Below are positions 6,036-11,574 of a stretch of DNA of 11,574 bases, one piece after another. The number at the start of each line of letters is the position of its first letter. Position 1 is the stretch's first letter. Source of the stretch: Methanomassiliicoccales archaeon PtaB.Bin134 (GTDB lineage: Archaea > Thermoplasmatota > Thermoplasmata > Methanomassiliicoccales > UBA472). Where the stretch lies: contig MVPZ01000067.1 in assembly GCA_002067045.1 (NCBI GenBank), forward strand, positions 1 through 11,574. The letters run 5' to 3'. The notes below the pieces were generated by a model that saw only the letters and a program-made list of their open reading frames with translations, was not told the DNA's origin and did not search any database. Both the position numbers and the translations under genes were made by a program.

Positions 6036-6356
6036 ATGGATTACGACATCAAGAAGGGGAACTACAGCAACCTGGAGGGCGACGGACTGTTGAAGATGAT
6101 GGAAGAGGCCTTCGGCTCCGCCAAGATGGAGGGCGATGCCTGCGTCTCCTCCTACGGGGCCATGAGCCGTATCGAGGTGAAGGTCAAGAGCAAGACCTCC
6201 CTCGACATCATCACCACCACGGACAAGGGGGCTTCGCCGGACGTCGCCGCGGAGACCATCAAGAGGTGGAACGATTTCCTGGAGAGGGTCACCGGCTTTA
6301 CCTCCAAGGAGCGCCGCAACCGCCTGCAGAAGAAGGCCAAGGACGGAAAGCTCTGA
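6036..6356 (+). CDS. Small conserved protein of unknown function (DUF5611-like), coupled to raSEA
   Basis: A 106-aa soluble protein that I recognise only loosely as resembling the archaeal DUF5611 family; no function is known to me. It begins MDYDIKKGNYSNLEGDG. A helix (about 20-35) is followed by beta-strand-like stretches (ACVSSYGAMSRIEVKVKS, SLDIITTT), a helix (AAETIKRWNDFLERVTG) and a very basic tail (SKERRNRLQKKAKDGK). There is no signal peptide, membrane segment or cysteine motif. ATG 6036 was chosen because GAGGGA (6025-6030), overlapping the raSEA stop, is its SD; the longer in-frame reading upstream lies inside raSEA. The 10-bp gap implies cotranscription with raSEA. The basic tail and the context suggest RNA or tRNA contact, which is inference only. 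Confidence 0.75.
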   Translation: MDYDIKKGNYSNLEGDGLLKMMEEAFGSAKMEGDACVSSYGAMSRIEVKVKSKTSLDIITTTDKGASPDVAAETIKRWNDFLERVTGFTSKERRNRLQKKAKDGKL

Positions 6357-6370
6357 GAGCGGCCAGTAAA

Positions 6371-6380
6371 CCTTTTCTCC
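6371..6380 (+). terminator. Possible T-rich terminator of the raSEA operon
   Basis: CCTTTTCTCC follows the stop of the small gene by 14 nt and could act as a weak archaeal U-tract terminator. It merges directly into the dyad around the next promoter, so the two functions cannot be separated by eye. Confidence 0.25.
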
Positions 6381-6420
6381 CCCTGGTTCTTTATATACAG
6401 GGGACCGATTGGTTTAAATA
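6380..6420 (+). promoter_or_regulatory. Promoter region of the uL3 ribosomal-protein operon (two TATA boxes, dyad)
   Basis: Two consensus-like TATA boxes occur: TTTATATA (6390-6397) and TTTAAATA (6413-6420). The first predicts a transcript starting near 6421-6424 and the second near 6440-6445, each giving a leader of about 190-210 nt before uL3. An inverted repeat, CCCCTG (6380-6385) and CAGGGG (6398-6403), brackets the first TATA box and could be an operator. This AT-rich block is the clearest promoter in the window and suits a highly expressed operon. Confidence 0.6.
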
Positions 6421-6631
6421 ATAATGATAGTATCGGACTTCTGCTCAACGCACTGAGGACGTTCGACCAGACCCCTTGGGCAATGCGAAAGCAACCCTGA
6501 GCCGCCCCCACGCGCACATTCTGGTGGGCGATGACGGTGTCACGGTCGAAGGTGCTGACCTCAACACTCTTGAGAACAGGCGTTAGCGAAAGAGAGTGTG
6601 CTCTCTCACGAGATAAGGGAGAGGGAGATCC
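6421..6631 (+). promoter_or_regulatory. Structured 5' leader of the uL3 operon
   Basis: About 210 nt without a convincing gene but with many local inverted repeats: TCGGAC/GTTCGA (6433-6438/6461-6466) enclosing CTCA/TGAG; a small GAAA-tetraloop hairpin TGC-GAAA-GCA (6484-6493) flanked by GGG/CCC (6478-6480/6495-6497); CCCAC/GTGGG (6507-6511/6524-6528); CTCAA/TTGAG (6560-6564/6570-6574); and AGAGAG-TGTG-CTCTCT (6591-6606). The last lies just before the SD GAGGGAG (6621-6627), which can itself pair with CTCTCTC. A long structured leader before an r-protein operon suggests feedback control by a ribosomal protein or another ligand. This could also be a free RNA that ends before uL3. The folding is by eye, without energies. 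Confidence 0.45.
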
Positions 6632-7633
6632 ATGCCAAACATTAGACGTCCGAAAAGGGGCTCCAGGGGATTCGGTCCCCGCAAGAGGGCCATAACGCAG
6701 ACACCGAGACTGGATTCGTGGCCTGAGATCAGCGAAGGCCCTAAGGTCCAGGGATTTGCCGGTTACAAAGCAGGAATGACCCACGCGTTCATCGTGGACC
6801 GCCGCAAGAGCAGCACCACCTCCGGCCAGGAGATCAGGGTGCCGGTCACCGTTCTGGAAGTGCCGCCGATGAAGGTGGCCGCGGTGCGCATCTACGAGAA
6901 CACCCGCTACGGCCTGAAGACCGCCGGGGAGATCTGGGCCGGCCAGCTGGACGAGAACCTGTCCAGGCTGCTGCCCATACCCAAGAAGGTCGACGCCGAG
7001 GCGGCCTGGGAGAAGATGAAGGGAGTGGACGCGGAGGACGTTAGGGTCCTGGCGTTCACCCAGCCCAAGCTGGTCACCGGGGTGCCGAAGAAGCGCCCGG
7101 AGCTCATGGAGCTGCGCATCGGCGGGGGCACCATGGAGGCCCGCATCGAGTTCGCCAAGGGCCTGCTGGGCAAGGACATCGCCATCACGGACTTCGCCAA
7201 GACCGGGGCCATGATCGATGTCGTCGCGATCACCAAGGGGAAGGGCTTCCAGGGCGCCACCAAGCGCTGGGGCCTGAAGCTCATGTCCCACAAGAACTCC
7301 AAACACCGCCGCGCCGTCGGTAACCTGGGGCCCAAGAGGCCCGGTTACGTGCGCAGCACCGTGCCTCAGGGCGGTCAGATGGGTTACCACCAGAGGACCG
7401 AGGTCAACAAGCTCATACTGAAGGTCGGGGAGACCGCGCAGGAGATAAACCCCAAGGGCGGCTTCCTTCACTACGGTGAGCTCAGGAACCCGTTCGTCCT
7501 GGTCCATGGATCCGTGCCCGGCCCCACCAAGAGGCTGGTGCGCATGAGGGACCCGGTAAGGAGGCAGCAGCCGGACCTGAAGGAGGCTCCGGAGATGGTG
7601 TACATATCCACCGAGTCCAAGCAGGGGGCGTAA
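6632..7633 (+). CDS. rpl3: Large-subunit ribosomal protein uL3
   Basis: A 333-aa archaeal uL3, an early-assembling 23S rRNA-binding protein whose extension reaches toward the peptidyl transferase centre. The archaeal/eukaryotic N-terminus MPNIRRPKRGSRGFGPRKRA is followed by GYKAGMTH, then VVAITKGKGFQG (about 197-208), the W-finger region RWGLK (212-216), KHRRAVGNLGPKRPGY and GGQMGYHQRT (247-256). Length and motifs are complete. ATG 6632 has the SD GAGGGAG (6621-6627) 4 nt upstream. As first gene of the operon it starts an archaeal-type cluster without uS10, which in archaea usually lies elsewhere. uL4 follows after 3 bp. Confidence 0.97.
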   Translation: MPNIRRPKRGSRGFGPRKRAITQTPRLDSWPEISEGPKVQGFAGYKAGMTHAFIVDRRKSSTTSGQEIRVPVTVLEVPPMKVAAVRIYENTRYGLKTAGEIWAGQLDENLSRLLPIPKKVDAEAAWEKMKGVDAEDVRVLAFTQPKLVTGVPKKRPELMELRIGGGTMEARIEFAKGLLGKDIAITDFAKTGAMIDVVAITKGKGFQGATKRWGLKLMSHKNSKHRRAVGNLGPKRPGYVRSTVPQGGQMGYHQRTEVNKLILKVGETAQEINPKGGFLHYGELRNPFVLVHGSVPGPTKRLVRMRDPVRRQQPDLKEAPEMVYISTESKQGA

Positions 7634-7636
7634 GCA

Positions 7637-8410
7637 ATGGTCGACAAGGCAACTGTAAATGTATATTCGTTAACGGGCGAGGTCATCAAGACCCAGTCCC
7701 TTCCCGCCGTGTTCGCCACCCAGTTCAGGCCCGATGTCATCCACCGGGCCGTGGTGGCAGAGGAGGCCAACAGGAGGCAGCCCTACGGTTCCAAGCCCGG
7801 CGCAGGCATAAGGCACTCGGTGTCCACCTGGGGCAAGGGCCGCGGCGTGGCCCGTGTCCAGAGGCTGGCCCAGGGAGCGAAGGGCGCGGAGTCCCCCAAC
7901 AACGTTGGCGGCCGAAGGGCCTTCCCGCCCAGGGTCGACAAGGACTGGAGCTTGAAGGTCAACCAGAAGGAGAGGGTGCTGGCCAAGCTGTCCGCACTGG
8001 CCGCCACCGCTGATGCGGAGAAGGTCAAGGCCCGCGGGCACCAGTTCGACGAGGCCCTCACCCTCCCGGTGGTCATCGAGGACCGCCTGGAAGAGGTGCG
8101 CAGCACCTCCGAGGTGCTCCAGGTGCTGAAGAGCATCGGGGTGTCCGAGGACGTGGTGCGCAGCAAGGAGGGCATCAGGGTCAGGGCCGGCCGTGGCAAG
8201 ATGCGCGGCAGGCGCTATCGCATGCCCAGGAGCCTGCTGATCGTGGTATCCAGCCACGACGTGGCCCTGGTCAAGGGAGCCCGGAACCTGCCGGGCGTCG
8301 AGGTGGCCTTCGCCGAGGCCCTGAACCCCGGCATGCTGGCCCCCGGCGGACTGCCCGGGAGGCTGACCGTGTTCAGCGAGTCCGCCCTCAAGAAGATAGG
8401 AGAGTGGTGA
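7637..8410 (+). CDS. rpl4: Large-subunit ribosomal protein uL4 (archaeal L4/eukaryotic L1e type)
   Basis: A 257-aa protein that binds 23S rRNA and lines the nascent-peptide tunnel with its long loop. Evidence is the start VNVYSLTGEV, the loop region with KPGAGIRHSVSTWGKGRGVARVQ and AFPPR (the Trp/Gly/Arg-rich tunnel loop), KVNQKERVLAKLSALAAT, and the C-terminal GRGKMRGRRYRMPRSLLIVV typical of archaeal uL4. Three bases separate its ATG from the uL3 stop; uL23 follows 2 bp after its TGA. In some bacteria uL4 represses its own operon; whether that happens through the leader here is unknown. Confidence 0.97.
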   Translation: MVDKATVNVYSLTGEVIKTQSLPAVFATQFRPDVIHRAVVAEEANRRQPYGSKPGAGIRHSVSTWGKGRGVARVQRLAQGAKGAESPNNVGGRRAFPPRVDKDWSLKVNQKERVLAKLSALAATADAEKVKARGHQFDEALTLPVVIEDRLEEVRSTSEVLQVLKSIGVSEDVVRSKEGIRVRAGRGKMRGRRYRMPRSLLIVVSSHDVALVKGARNLPGVEVAFAEALNPGMLAPGGLPGRLTVFSESALKKIGEW

Positions 8411-8412
8411 GC

Positions 8413-8691
8413 ATGGCCAGGAAGATACTGCTCTACCCCTACGTGACGGAAAAGACCATGAACTACATGACCGGCACGCCCACCCAGGATTTCAAGGACG
8501 GCAACAAGATCGAGTTCATCGTGGACCGCTTCGCCAGCAAGGCGGAGATAAAGGCCGCCTTCGAGGAGTACTTCGAGGTGAAGGTGGACAAGGTCTGGAC
8601 CAAGATCTCCAAGGACGGCAAGCACGCCATATTCAAGCTAGCTGAGGGATACTCGGCCGAGGACATCGGCATGAGGATCGGAGTGTTCTGA
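8413..8691 (+). CDS. rpl23: Large-subunit ribosomal protein uL23
   Basis: A 92-aa uL23, which sits at the tunnel exit and docks SRP and other nascent-chain factors. The sequence shows the family's PYVTEKTMNYM near the N-terminus, a central strand NKIEFIVDRFASKAEIKAA, the VKVDKVWTKI strand and the C-terminal KHAIFKL...AEDIGMRIGVF. ATG 8413 is chosen because GGTGA (8406-8410), overlapping the uL4 stop, is a suitable SD and the family begins MARKI-like; the GTG at 8404 would add MVS only. Length is normal. Confidence 0.96.
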   Translation: MARKILLYPYVTEKTMNYMTGTPTQDFKDGNKIEFIVDRFASKAEIKAAFEEYFEVKVDKVWTKISKDGKHAIFKLAEGYSAEDIGMRIGVF

Positions 8692-8702
8692 GGAGGGGGA
8701 AC

Positions 8703-9401
8703 ATGGGAAGACAACTGAGACAGCAGAGGAGAGGTCGCGGAACCTCCACCTACAGGTCCCCGAGCCACAGGCACGTGGGAGAGATAAAGCACCCCCGCGC
8801 CGAGTTGAAGGCCGGGAAGGTCACGGACATCGTGCACGCCCCGGGCCGCAACAGCCCGGTCGCCGAGGTCCAGTTCGAGAACGGAAAGAAGGACAAGATC
8901 ATCGCCGTGGAGGGACTGATGGTCGGGCAGGAGCTCAAGGTCGACGGCCAACTCAGCCTGAAGCCGGGCAGCATCATGCCCCTGGCCAACATCCCCGAGG
9001 GTACCCTGGTCCACAACCTGGAGGCCAGGCCCGGAGACGGCGGCAAGTTCGTGAGGACCGCCGGTACGTACGCCACAGTGGTCACCAAGGGCGACACCAT
9101 CATGGTGCAGCTGCCATCCGGCGCATTCAAGAACCTGGACCCCCGCTGCCGCGCCGGCATCGGGATAGTCGCGGGAGGCGGTGCGGATGAGAAGCCGTTC
9201 GCCAAGGCAGGGAAGAAGTTCCACGCCTACCGCAGCAAGAGCAAGGCCTACTTCAAGGTGAAGGGAGTGGCGATGAACGCCATTGACCACCCGCACGGCG
9301 GTGGAGGTCACCCCCACGTTGGTAAGCCCAGCACCGTATCGAGGAACGCTCCGCCGGGAAGGAAGGTCGGTAGGCTTTCCCCCCAGAAGAAGAGGAAGTG
9401 A
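8703..9401 (+). CDS. rpl2: Large-subunit ribosomal protein uL2
   Basis: A 232-aa archaeal uL2, needed for subunit joining and located near the peptidyl transferase centre. It starts MGRQLRQQRRGRG, has IVHAPGRNSPVAEV in the first beta-domain and PEGTLVHNLEARPGDGGK in the second, and ends with the highly conserved GVAMNAIDHPHGGGGHPHVG (188-207), then KPSTVSRNAPPGRKVG. The His-rich tract is intact. The SD AGGAGGGG (8691-8698) precedes ATG 8703 by 4 nt. It is shorter than bacterial L2, as usual in archaea. Confidence 0.97.
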   Translation: MGRQLRQQRRGRGTSTYRSPSHRHVGEIKHPRAELKAGKVTDIVHAPGRNSPVAEVQFENGKKDKIIAVEGLMVGQELKVDGQLSLKPGSIMPLANIPEGTLVHNLEARPGDGGKFVRTAGTYATVVTKGDTIMVQLPSGAFKNLDPRCRAGIGIVAGGGADEKPFAKAGKKFHAYRSKSKAYFKVKGVAMNAIDHPHGGGGHPHVGKPSTVSRNAPPGRKVGRLSPQKKRK

Positions 9402-9407
9402 TTCTAG

Positions 9408-9869
9408 ATGGCTGAAGATAAGCTAACTGGCACCAAGGCCTCGAGGAGGAAGCAGAGGAAGAAGAAGGGCATGATGACCGCCCGTAGGAAGAAGGAGTTC
9501 ACCTACCGCGGTTACACCCTGGAGCAGCTCCAGGAGATGCCCTTCGAGGAAATGGTGGACCTCCTGCCGTCTAGGGTTAGAAGGTCCTTCCGCCGCGGCC
9601 TCAACGAGGAGCAGAAGACCACGTTCGACAAGATCTGGTCTGGAGAGCACGAAGTGGTGCGCACGCACCGCCGGGACATACCCATCGTGCCGGCCTTCGT
9701 AGGCCGCCGCGTGGCCGTTTACAACGGGAAGGAGTTCAAGGAAGTCGAGGTAAAGCCTGAGATGATCGGGCACTTCCTGGGCGAGTTCGCCCTGACCAGG
9801 GGTTCTGTGAAGCACTCCGGTCCAGGCGTCGGTGCGACCAGGTCCTCCAAGTTCATGCCGCTGAAGTGA
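9408..9869 (+). CDS. rps19: Small-subunit ribosomal protein uS19
   Basis: A 153-aa uS19 of the archaeal/eukaryotic (S15e) type, in the head of the small subunit near the A-site finger bridge. A lysine/arginine-rich N-terminal extension (KASRRKQRKKKG) precedes the family's FTYRGYTLEQL. The core contains VVRTHRRDIPIVPAFVGRRV (84-103), VYNGKEF, and the end motifs MIGHFLGEFALTR and KHSGPGVGATRSSKF. The start at 9408 lies 6 bp after the uL2 stop; only a weak SD-like AGGAAGTGA (9392-9400 region) is seen, so translation may be coupled to uL2. Confidence 0.96.
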   Translation: MAEDKLTGTKASRRKQRKKKGMMTARRKKEFTYRGYTLEQLQEMPFEEMVDLLPSRVRRSFRRGLNEEQKTTFDKIWSGEHEVVRTHRRDIPIVPAFVGRRVAVYNGKEFKEVEVKPEMIGHFLGEFALTRGSVKHSGPGVGATRSSKFMPLK

Positions 9870-9880
9870 GGTGACAAGAC

Positions 9881-10327
9881 ATGGTTGGATACACTGCTCA
9901 AGCCGATCCGGACACTACGTCCAAGGCCATCGCCAAGGAGCTGCCCATCTCCCCCAAGTTCTCCCGCGAGATATGCAGGATGATAAGGGGGAAGAAGGTG
10001 GACGACGCCATCCGCATGCTGGAGGAGGTCGTGGAACTGCGCCGCCCGGTGCCGATCCGCCGCTACAACATGGGTGTGGCCCACAAGGCCGGGGTTGGCC
10101 CCGGCCGGTTCCCCAAGAAGGCCGCCGCGGCCATCATCAAGGTGCTGCAGAGCGCCAAGAGCAACGCCGAGTACAAGGGACTCGACGCTGACAACATGCG
10201 CGTGCGCATAGTCTCCGCCCATCTGGGCCGGACCATCCCAGGCTACATGCCCAGGGCGCACGGCCGCAGCACCGCCTGGGACCAGCAGACCGTCAACATC
10301 GAGGTCATATTGGAGGAGGTTCAGTAA
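9881..10327 (+). CDS. rpl22: Large-subunit ribosomal protein uL22
   Basis: A 148-aa uL22 (archaeal L22/eukaryotic L17), whose long beta-hairpin lines the peptide tunnel. Seen in order: KELPISPKFSREICRMIRGK, LEEVVELRRPVPIRRYN, the KAGVGPGRFPKKAAAAIIK segment and the hairpin region VRIVSAHLGRT...YMPRAHGRST followed by the terminal strand VNIEVILEE. GAGGTGA (9868-9874) is a near-perfect SD 6 nt before ATG 9881 and overlaps the uS19 stop. The stop TAA is directly followed by the uS3 ATG with no gap. Confidence 0.97.
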   Translation: MVGYTAQADPDTTSKAIAKELPISPKFSREICRMIRGKKVDDAIRMLEEVVELRRPVPIRRYNMGVAHKAGVGPGRFPKKAAAAIIKVLQSAKSNAEYKGLDADNMRVRIVSAHLGRTIPGYMPRAHGRSTAWDQQTVNIEVILEEVQ

Positions 10328-11047
10328 ATGGCCAGCGAGAGGAAGTTCGTTGCAGAGAACATCAGAAGGGTGCTCCTCAAGGAGTACCTGATGAAGACCG
10401 TGGACCGCGCTGGCTTCGGTGGCGTGGACGTGCAGAGGACCCCGATGGGGACCAGGGTCACCCTGGTCACCGAACGCCCGGGGATAGTAATCGGGCGCCG
10501 CGGCGCGGCCATCAAGTCCCTGACCAAGGCCATCGAGGACAACTTCAAGTACGACAACCCCCAGATCGAGGTCCAGGAGGTCGACAACCCCAACCTGAAC
10601 GCCCAGATCATGGCCGAGAAGCTGGCCTTCGCGCTGGAGCGCGGCTGGCACTTCAGGAGGGCCGGTCACTCCACCGTCCGCAGGATCATGGAGTCCGGGG
10701 CCCGCGGCTGCCTCATAATCATCTCCGGCAAGCTGACCGGGGAGAGGCACCGCACCGAGAAGTTCAAGGAGGGCTACATAAAATACTGCGGTGAGAGCCG
10801 GGAGCTTTTCGTGGGCACCGGTTTCGCCGTGGCCAAGCTGAAGCCCGGGGTCATCGGGGTACAGGTCGAGATCATGCAGCCTGGCGCCCGCCTTCCGGCC
10901 GAGATAGATGTCATGGCCATGGAGGCCGCCATACAGGCGAACCCCGACCTGGCCGAGCTGCTGAAGAAGCAGGAGGAGGCCTCGGTCATTGCTGAGCGCC
11001 CCGCCGAGGACGTCCCGGCGGCAGACGACGAGGAGGTGACCGAATAA
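10328..11047 (+). CDS. rps3: Small-subunit ribosomal protein uS3
   Basis: A 239-aa uS3, forming part of the mRNA entry site. Its N-terminal KH domain (type II) carries the GXXG RNA-binding loop in GIVIGRRG (52-59), and the C-terminal domain contains RRAGHSTVRRIMESGARG, KLTGERHRTEKFKEGYIKY and VGVQVEIM-like text (here IGVQVEIMQPG). It ends in an acidic Ala/Glu/Asp tail (PAEDVPAADDEEVTE), common in archaeal uS3. ATG abuts the uL22 stop, and TAA at 11045-11047 abuts the uL29 ATG; a weak GGAGG (10314-10318 region) lies inside uL22. Confidence 0.97.
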   Translation: MASERKFVAENIRRVLLKEYLMKTVDRAGFGGVDVQRTPMGTRVTLVTERPGIVIGRRGAAIKSLTKAIEDNFKYDNPQIEVQEVDNPNLNAQIMAEKLAFALERGWHFRRAGHSTVRRIMESGARGCLIIISGKLTGERHRTEKFKEGYIKYCGESRELFVGTGFAVAKLKPGVIGVQVEIMQPGARLPAEIDVMAMEAAIQANPDLAELLKKQEEASVIAERPAEDVPAADDEEVTE

Positions 11048-11248
11048 ATGGCTTTGATCAGGACCTCTGAGATAAGAGAGATGAGCGTGGATGAGCGCAA
11101 GGCCAAGCTGCGCGAGCTGCAGGACGAGCTCATGCACGAGAAGGGAGCGGCCGCCATGGGCGGCGCCCCGAACAACCCGGGGAAGATCAGGGCTTTAAGG
11201 AGCAACATCGCCAGGATCCTAACCGTCCAGAAGGAGGAAGAACAATAA
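11048..11248 (+). CDS. rpl29: Large-subunit ribosomal protein uL29
   Basis: A 66-aa two-helix protein next to uL23 at the tunnel exit. The first helix region reads IREMSVDERKAKLRELQDEL and the second IRALRSNIARILTVQKEE, with the connecting NNPGKIRALR that marks uL29. Start ATG 11048 follows the uS3 stop without a gap, and its TAA overlaps the aIF1 ATG by one base (TAATG), so the trio uS3-uL29-aIF1 is translationally coupled. Length is usual. Confidence 0.95.
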   Translation: MALIRTSEIREMSVDERKAKLRELQDELMHEKGAAAMGGAPNNPGKIRALRSNIARILTVQKEEEQ

Positions 11249-11547
11249 TGGCCGATATTTGCTCGGTATGTGGGCTCCCTAAAGAACTGTGCATGTGCGA
11301 GGAGATCGCCAGGGAACAGCAGTCCGTAAGGATCTACACCGACAGCAGGCGTTACGGCAAGATCGTCACCGTCGTCGACGGCATCGATTCCACCGACATA
11401 GACATTGACGACCTGGCGCGCAAGTTGAAGAACAAGTGCGCCGCCGGCGGTACCGCCAAAGAAGGGAAGATAGAGCTCCAGGGCGACCACAAGAAGAAGG
11501 TGGCCCAGACCCTGGAAGAGATGGGCTTCAAGACCGAGGTTCGGTAG
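11248..11547 (+). CDS. Translation initiation factor aIF1 (SUI1/eIF1 homologue)
   Basis: A 99-aa SUI1-domain protein. aIF1 binds the small subunit near the P site and secures correct start-codon choice by destabilising wrong initiation complexes. The N-terminus has the archaeal zinc-binding pattern C5-x2-C8 ... C15-x-C17 (ICSVCGLPKELCMC). The SUI1 core follows, with RRYGKIVTVVDGID and the conserved AAGGTAKEGKIELQGDH, then the final helix KVAQTLEEMGF. A GGAGGAAG site (11233-11240) lies 7 nt before ATG 11248. A SUI1 gene between uL29 and the next genes of the operon is a standard euryarchaeal arrangement. Confidence 0.95.
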   Translation: MADICSVCGLPKELCMCEEIAREQQSVRIYTDSRRYGKIVTVVDGIDSTDIDIDDLARKLKNKCAAGGTAKEGKIELQGDHKKKVAQTLEEMGFKTEVR

Positions 11548-11552
11548 GAGCC

Positions 11553-11574
11553 ATGGACAAGAGGGATTTCATGA
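11553..11574 (+). CDS. Start of the next operon gene, truncated by the window edge (possibly RNase P protein Rnp1)
   Basis: Only 22 bases are visible; they read MDKRDFM from ATG 11553. A second in-frame ATG at 11571 has a better-spaced SD (GAGGGA, 11561-11566, 4 nt away), whereas GGAG (11547-11550) is only 2 nt from ATG 11553, so the true start may be 11571. In euryarchaea the gene after uL29-SUI1 is often rnp1 (Pop4/Rpp29), then uS17; that identity is from gene order alone. Confidence 0.35.

Noticed and set aside
5143..6093. 316-codon plus-strand frame inside raSEA
   Set aside because: It is an out-of-frame shadow of RaSEA, Gly/Arg/Pro-rich, without SD.
6459..6470. GTTCGACC resembling a tRNA T-loop
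   Set aside because: No flanking 5-bp T-stem, anticodon arm or acceptor stem can be built around it.
6423..6560. Box C/D sRNA-like strings in the leader (ATGATAG, CGATGAC and several CTGA)
   Set aside because: The C-box matches are imperfect, and C-D spacings do not give a standard C-D'-C'-D layout; CTGA is short enough to occur by chance.
6531..6695. Short frame from ATG 6531 running into uL3
   Set aside because: It overlaps uL3 out of frame, lacks an SD and covers the leader hairpins; no protein-like features.
6152..7507. 451-codon minus-strand frame across the small gene, the leader and uL3
   Set aside because: It crosses the obvious promoter and structured leader and is antisense to uL3; no family resemblance.
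9719..11137. 472-codon open frame on the minus strand opposite uS19-uL29
   Set aside because: It covers four certain ribosomal protein genes in antisense and its Leu/Gly/His-rich text has no motif; it arises from codon bias.
1..11574. Insertion sequences, CRISPR arrays, attachment sites, integrases or defence genes
   Set aside because: No terminal repeats, spaced direct repeats, transposase-like or nuclease-defence frames were seen; every sizeable coding region is assigned to conserved or chromosomal genes.

Overview
The window reads as a stretch of chromosome from a GC-rich euryarchaeon. The gene set is archaeal throughout: exosome subunit Rrp42, eL43 (L37Ae), RNA polymerase subunit Rpo12, KEOPS subunit Pcc1, archaeal prefoldin beta, an archaeal-type tyrosyl-tRNA synthetase, the archaeosine enzyme RaSEA, and an r-protein operon that starts at uL3 and carries aIF1 after uL29. 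Frequent AGG (Arg) and ATA (Ile) codons in an otherwise GC-rich sequence, GGAGG/GGTGA ribosome binding sites and TATA-box promoters fit this. The mixture of genes, including a small protein that resembles the DUF5611 family, points to Thermoplasmata, most likely Methanomassiliicoccales. That lineage call is inference from memory, not a database result.

Layout. (1) Bases 1-1460, plus strand: the 3' end of the archaeal exosome superoperon, rrp42 (partial)-rpl37ae-rpoP-pcc1-pfdB, tightly packed and closed by a pyrimidine/T-rich tract. (2) 1524-2468, plus: a DHH/DHHA1 phosphoesterase, probably leaderless, which converges on (3) tyrS (2475-3542, minus) with only 6 bp between the stop codons. (4) 3564-4928, minus: an FAD/NAD(P)H oxidoreductase of the CoA-disulfide reductase/NADH oxidase family. 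It shares a short divergent promoter region with (5) raSEA (5039-6025, plus) and a small uncharacterised gene 10 bp behind it (6036-6356). (6) 6357-6631: a 275-bp non-coding stretch with the r-protein promoter(s) and a hairpin-rich leader. (7) 6632-11547, plus: uL3-uL4-uL23-uL2-uS19-uL22-uS3-uL29-aIF1, with gaps of -1 to 11 bp, then the first 22 bases of another gene at the right edge.

The genes work together as core information processing: RNA decay (exosome), transcription (Rpo12), tRNA modification (KEOPS t6A, archaeosine), tRNA charging (TyrRS), protein folding (prefoldin), ribosome building and translation initiation (aIF1). The oxidoreductase is the one clearly metabolic gene.

I found no mobile element, CRISPR array, tRNA/rRNA gene or foreign island. 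Most of the window is ordinary conserved housekeeping DNA. The parts worth a second look are the structured leader of the uL3 operon, in which one segment can pair either with an upstream partner or with the Shine-Dalgarno region, a dyad centred on its TATA box, and the small unknown gene coupled to raSEA.
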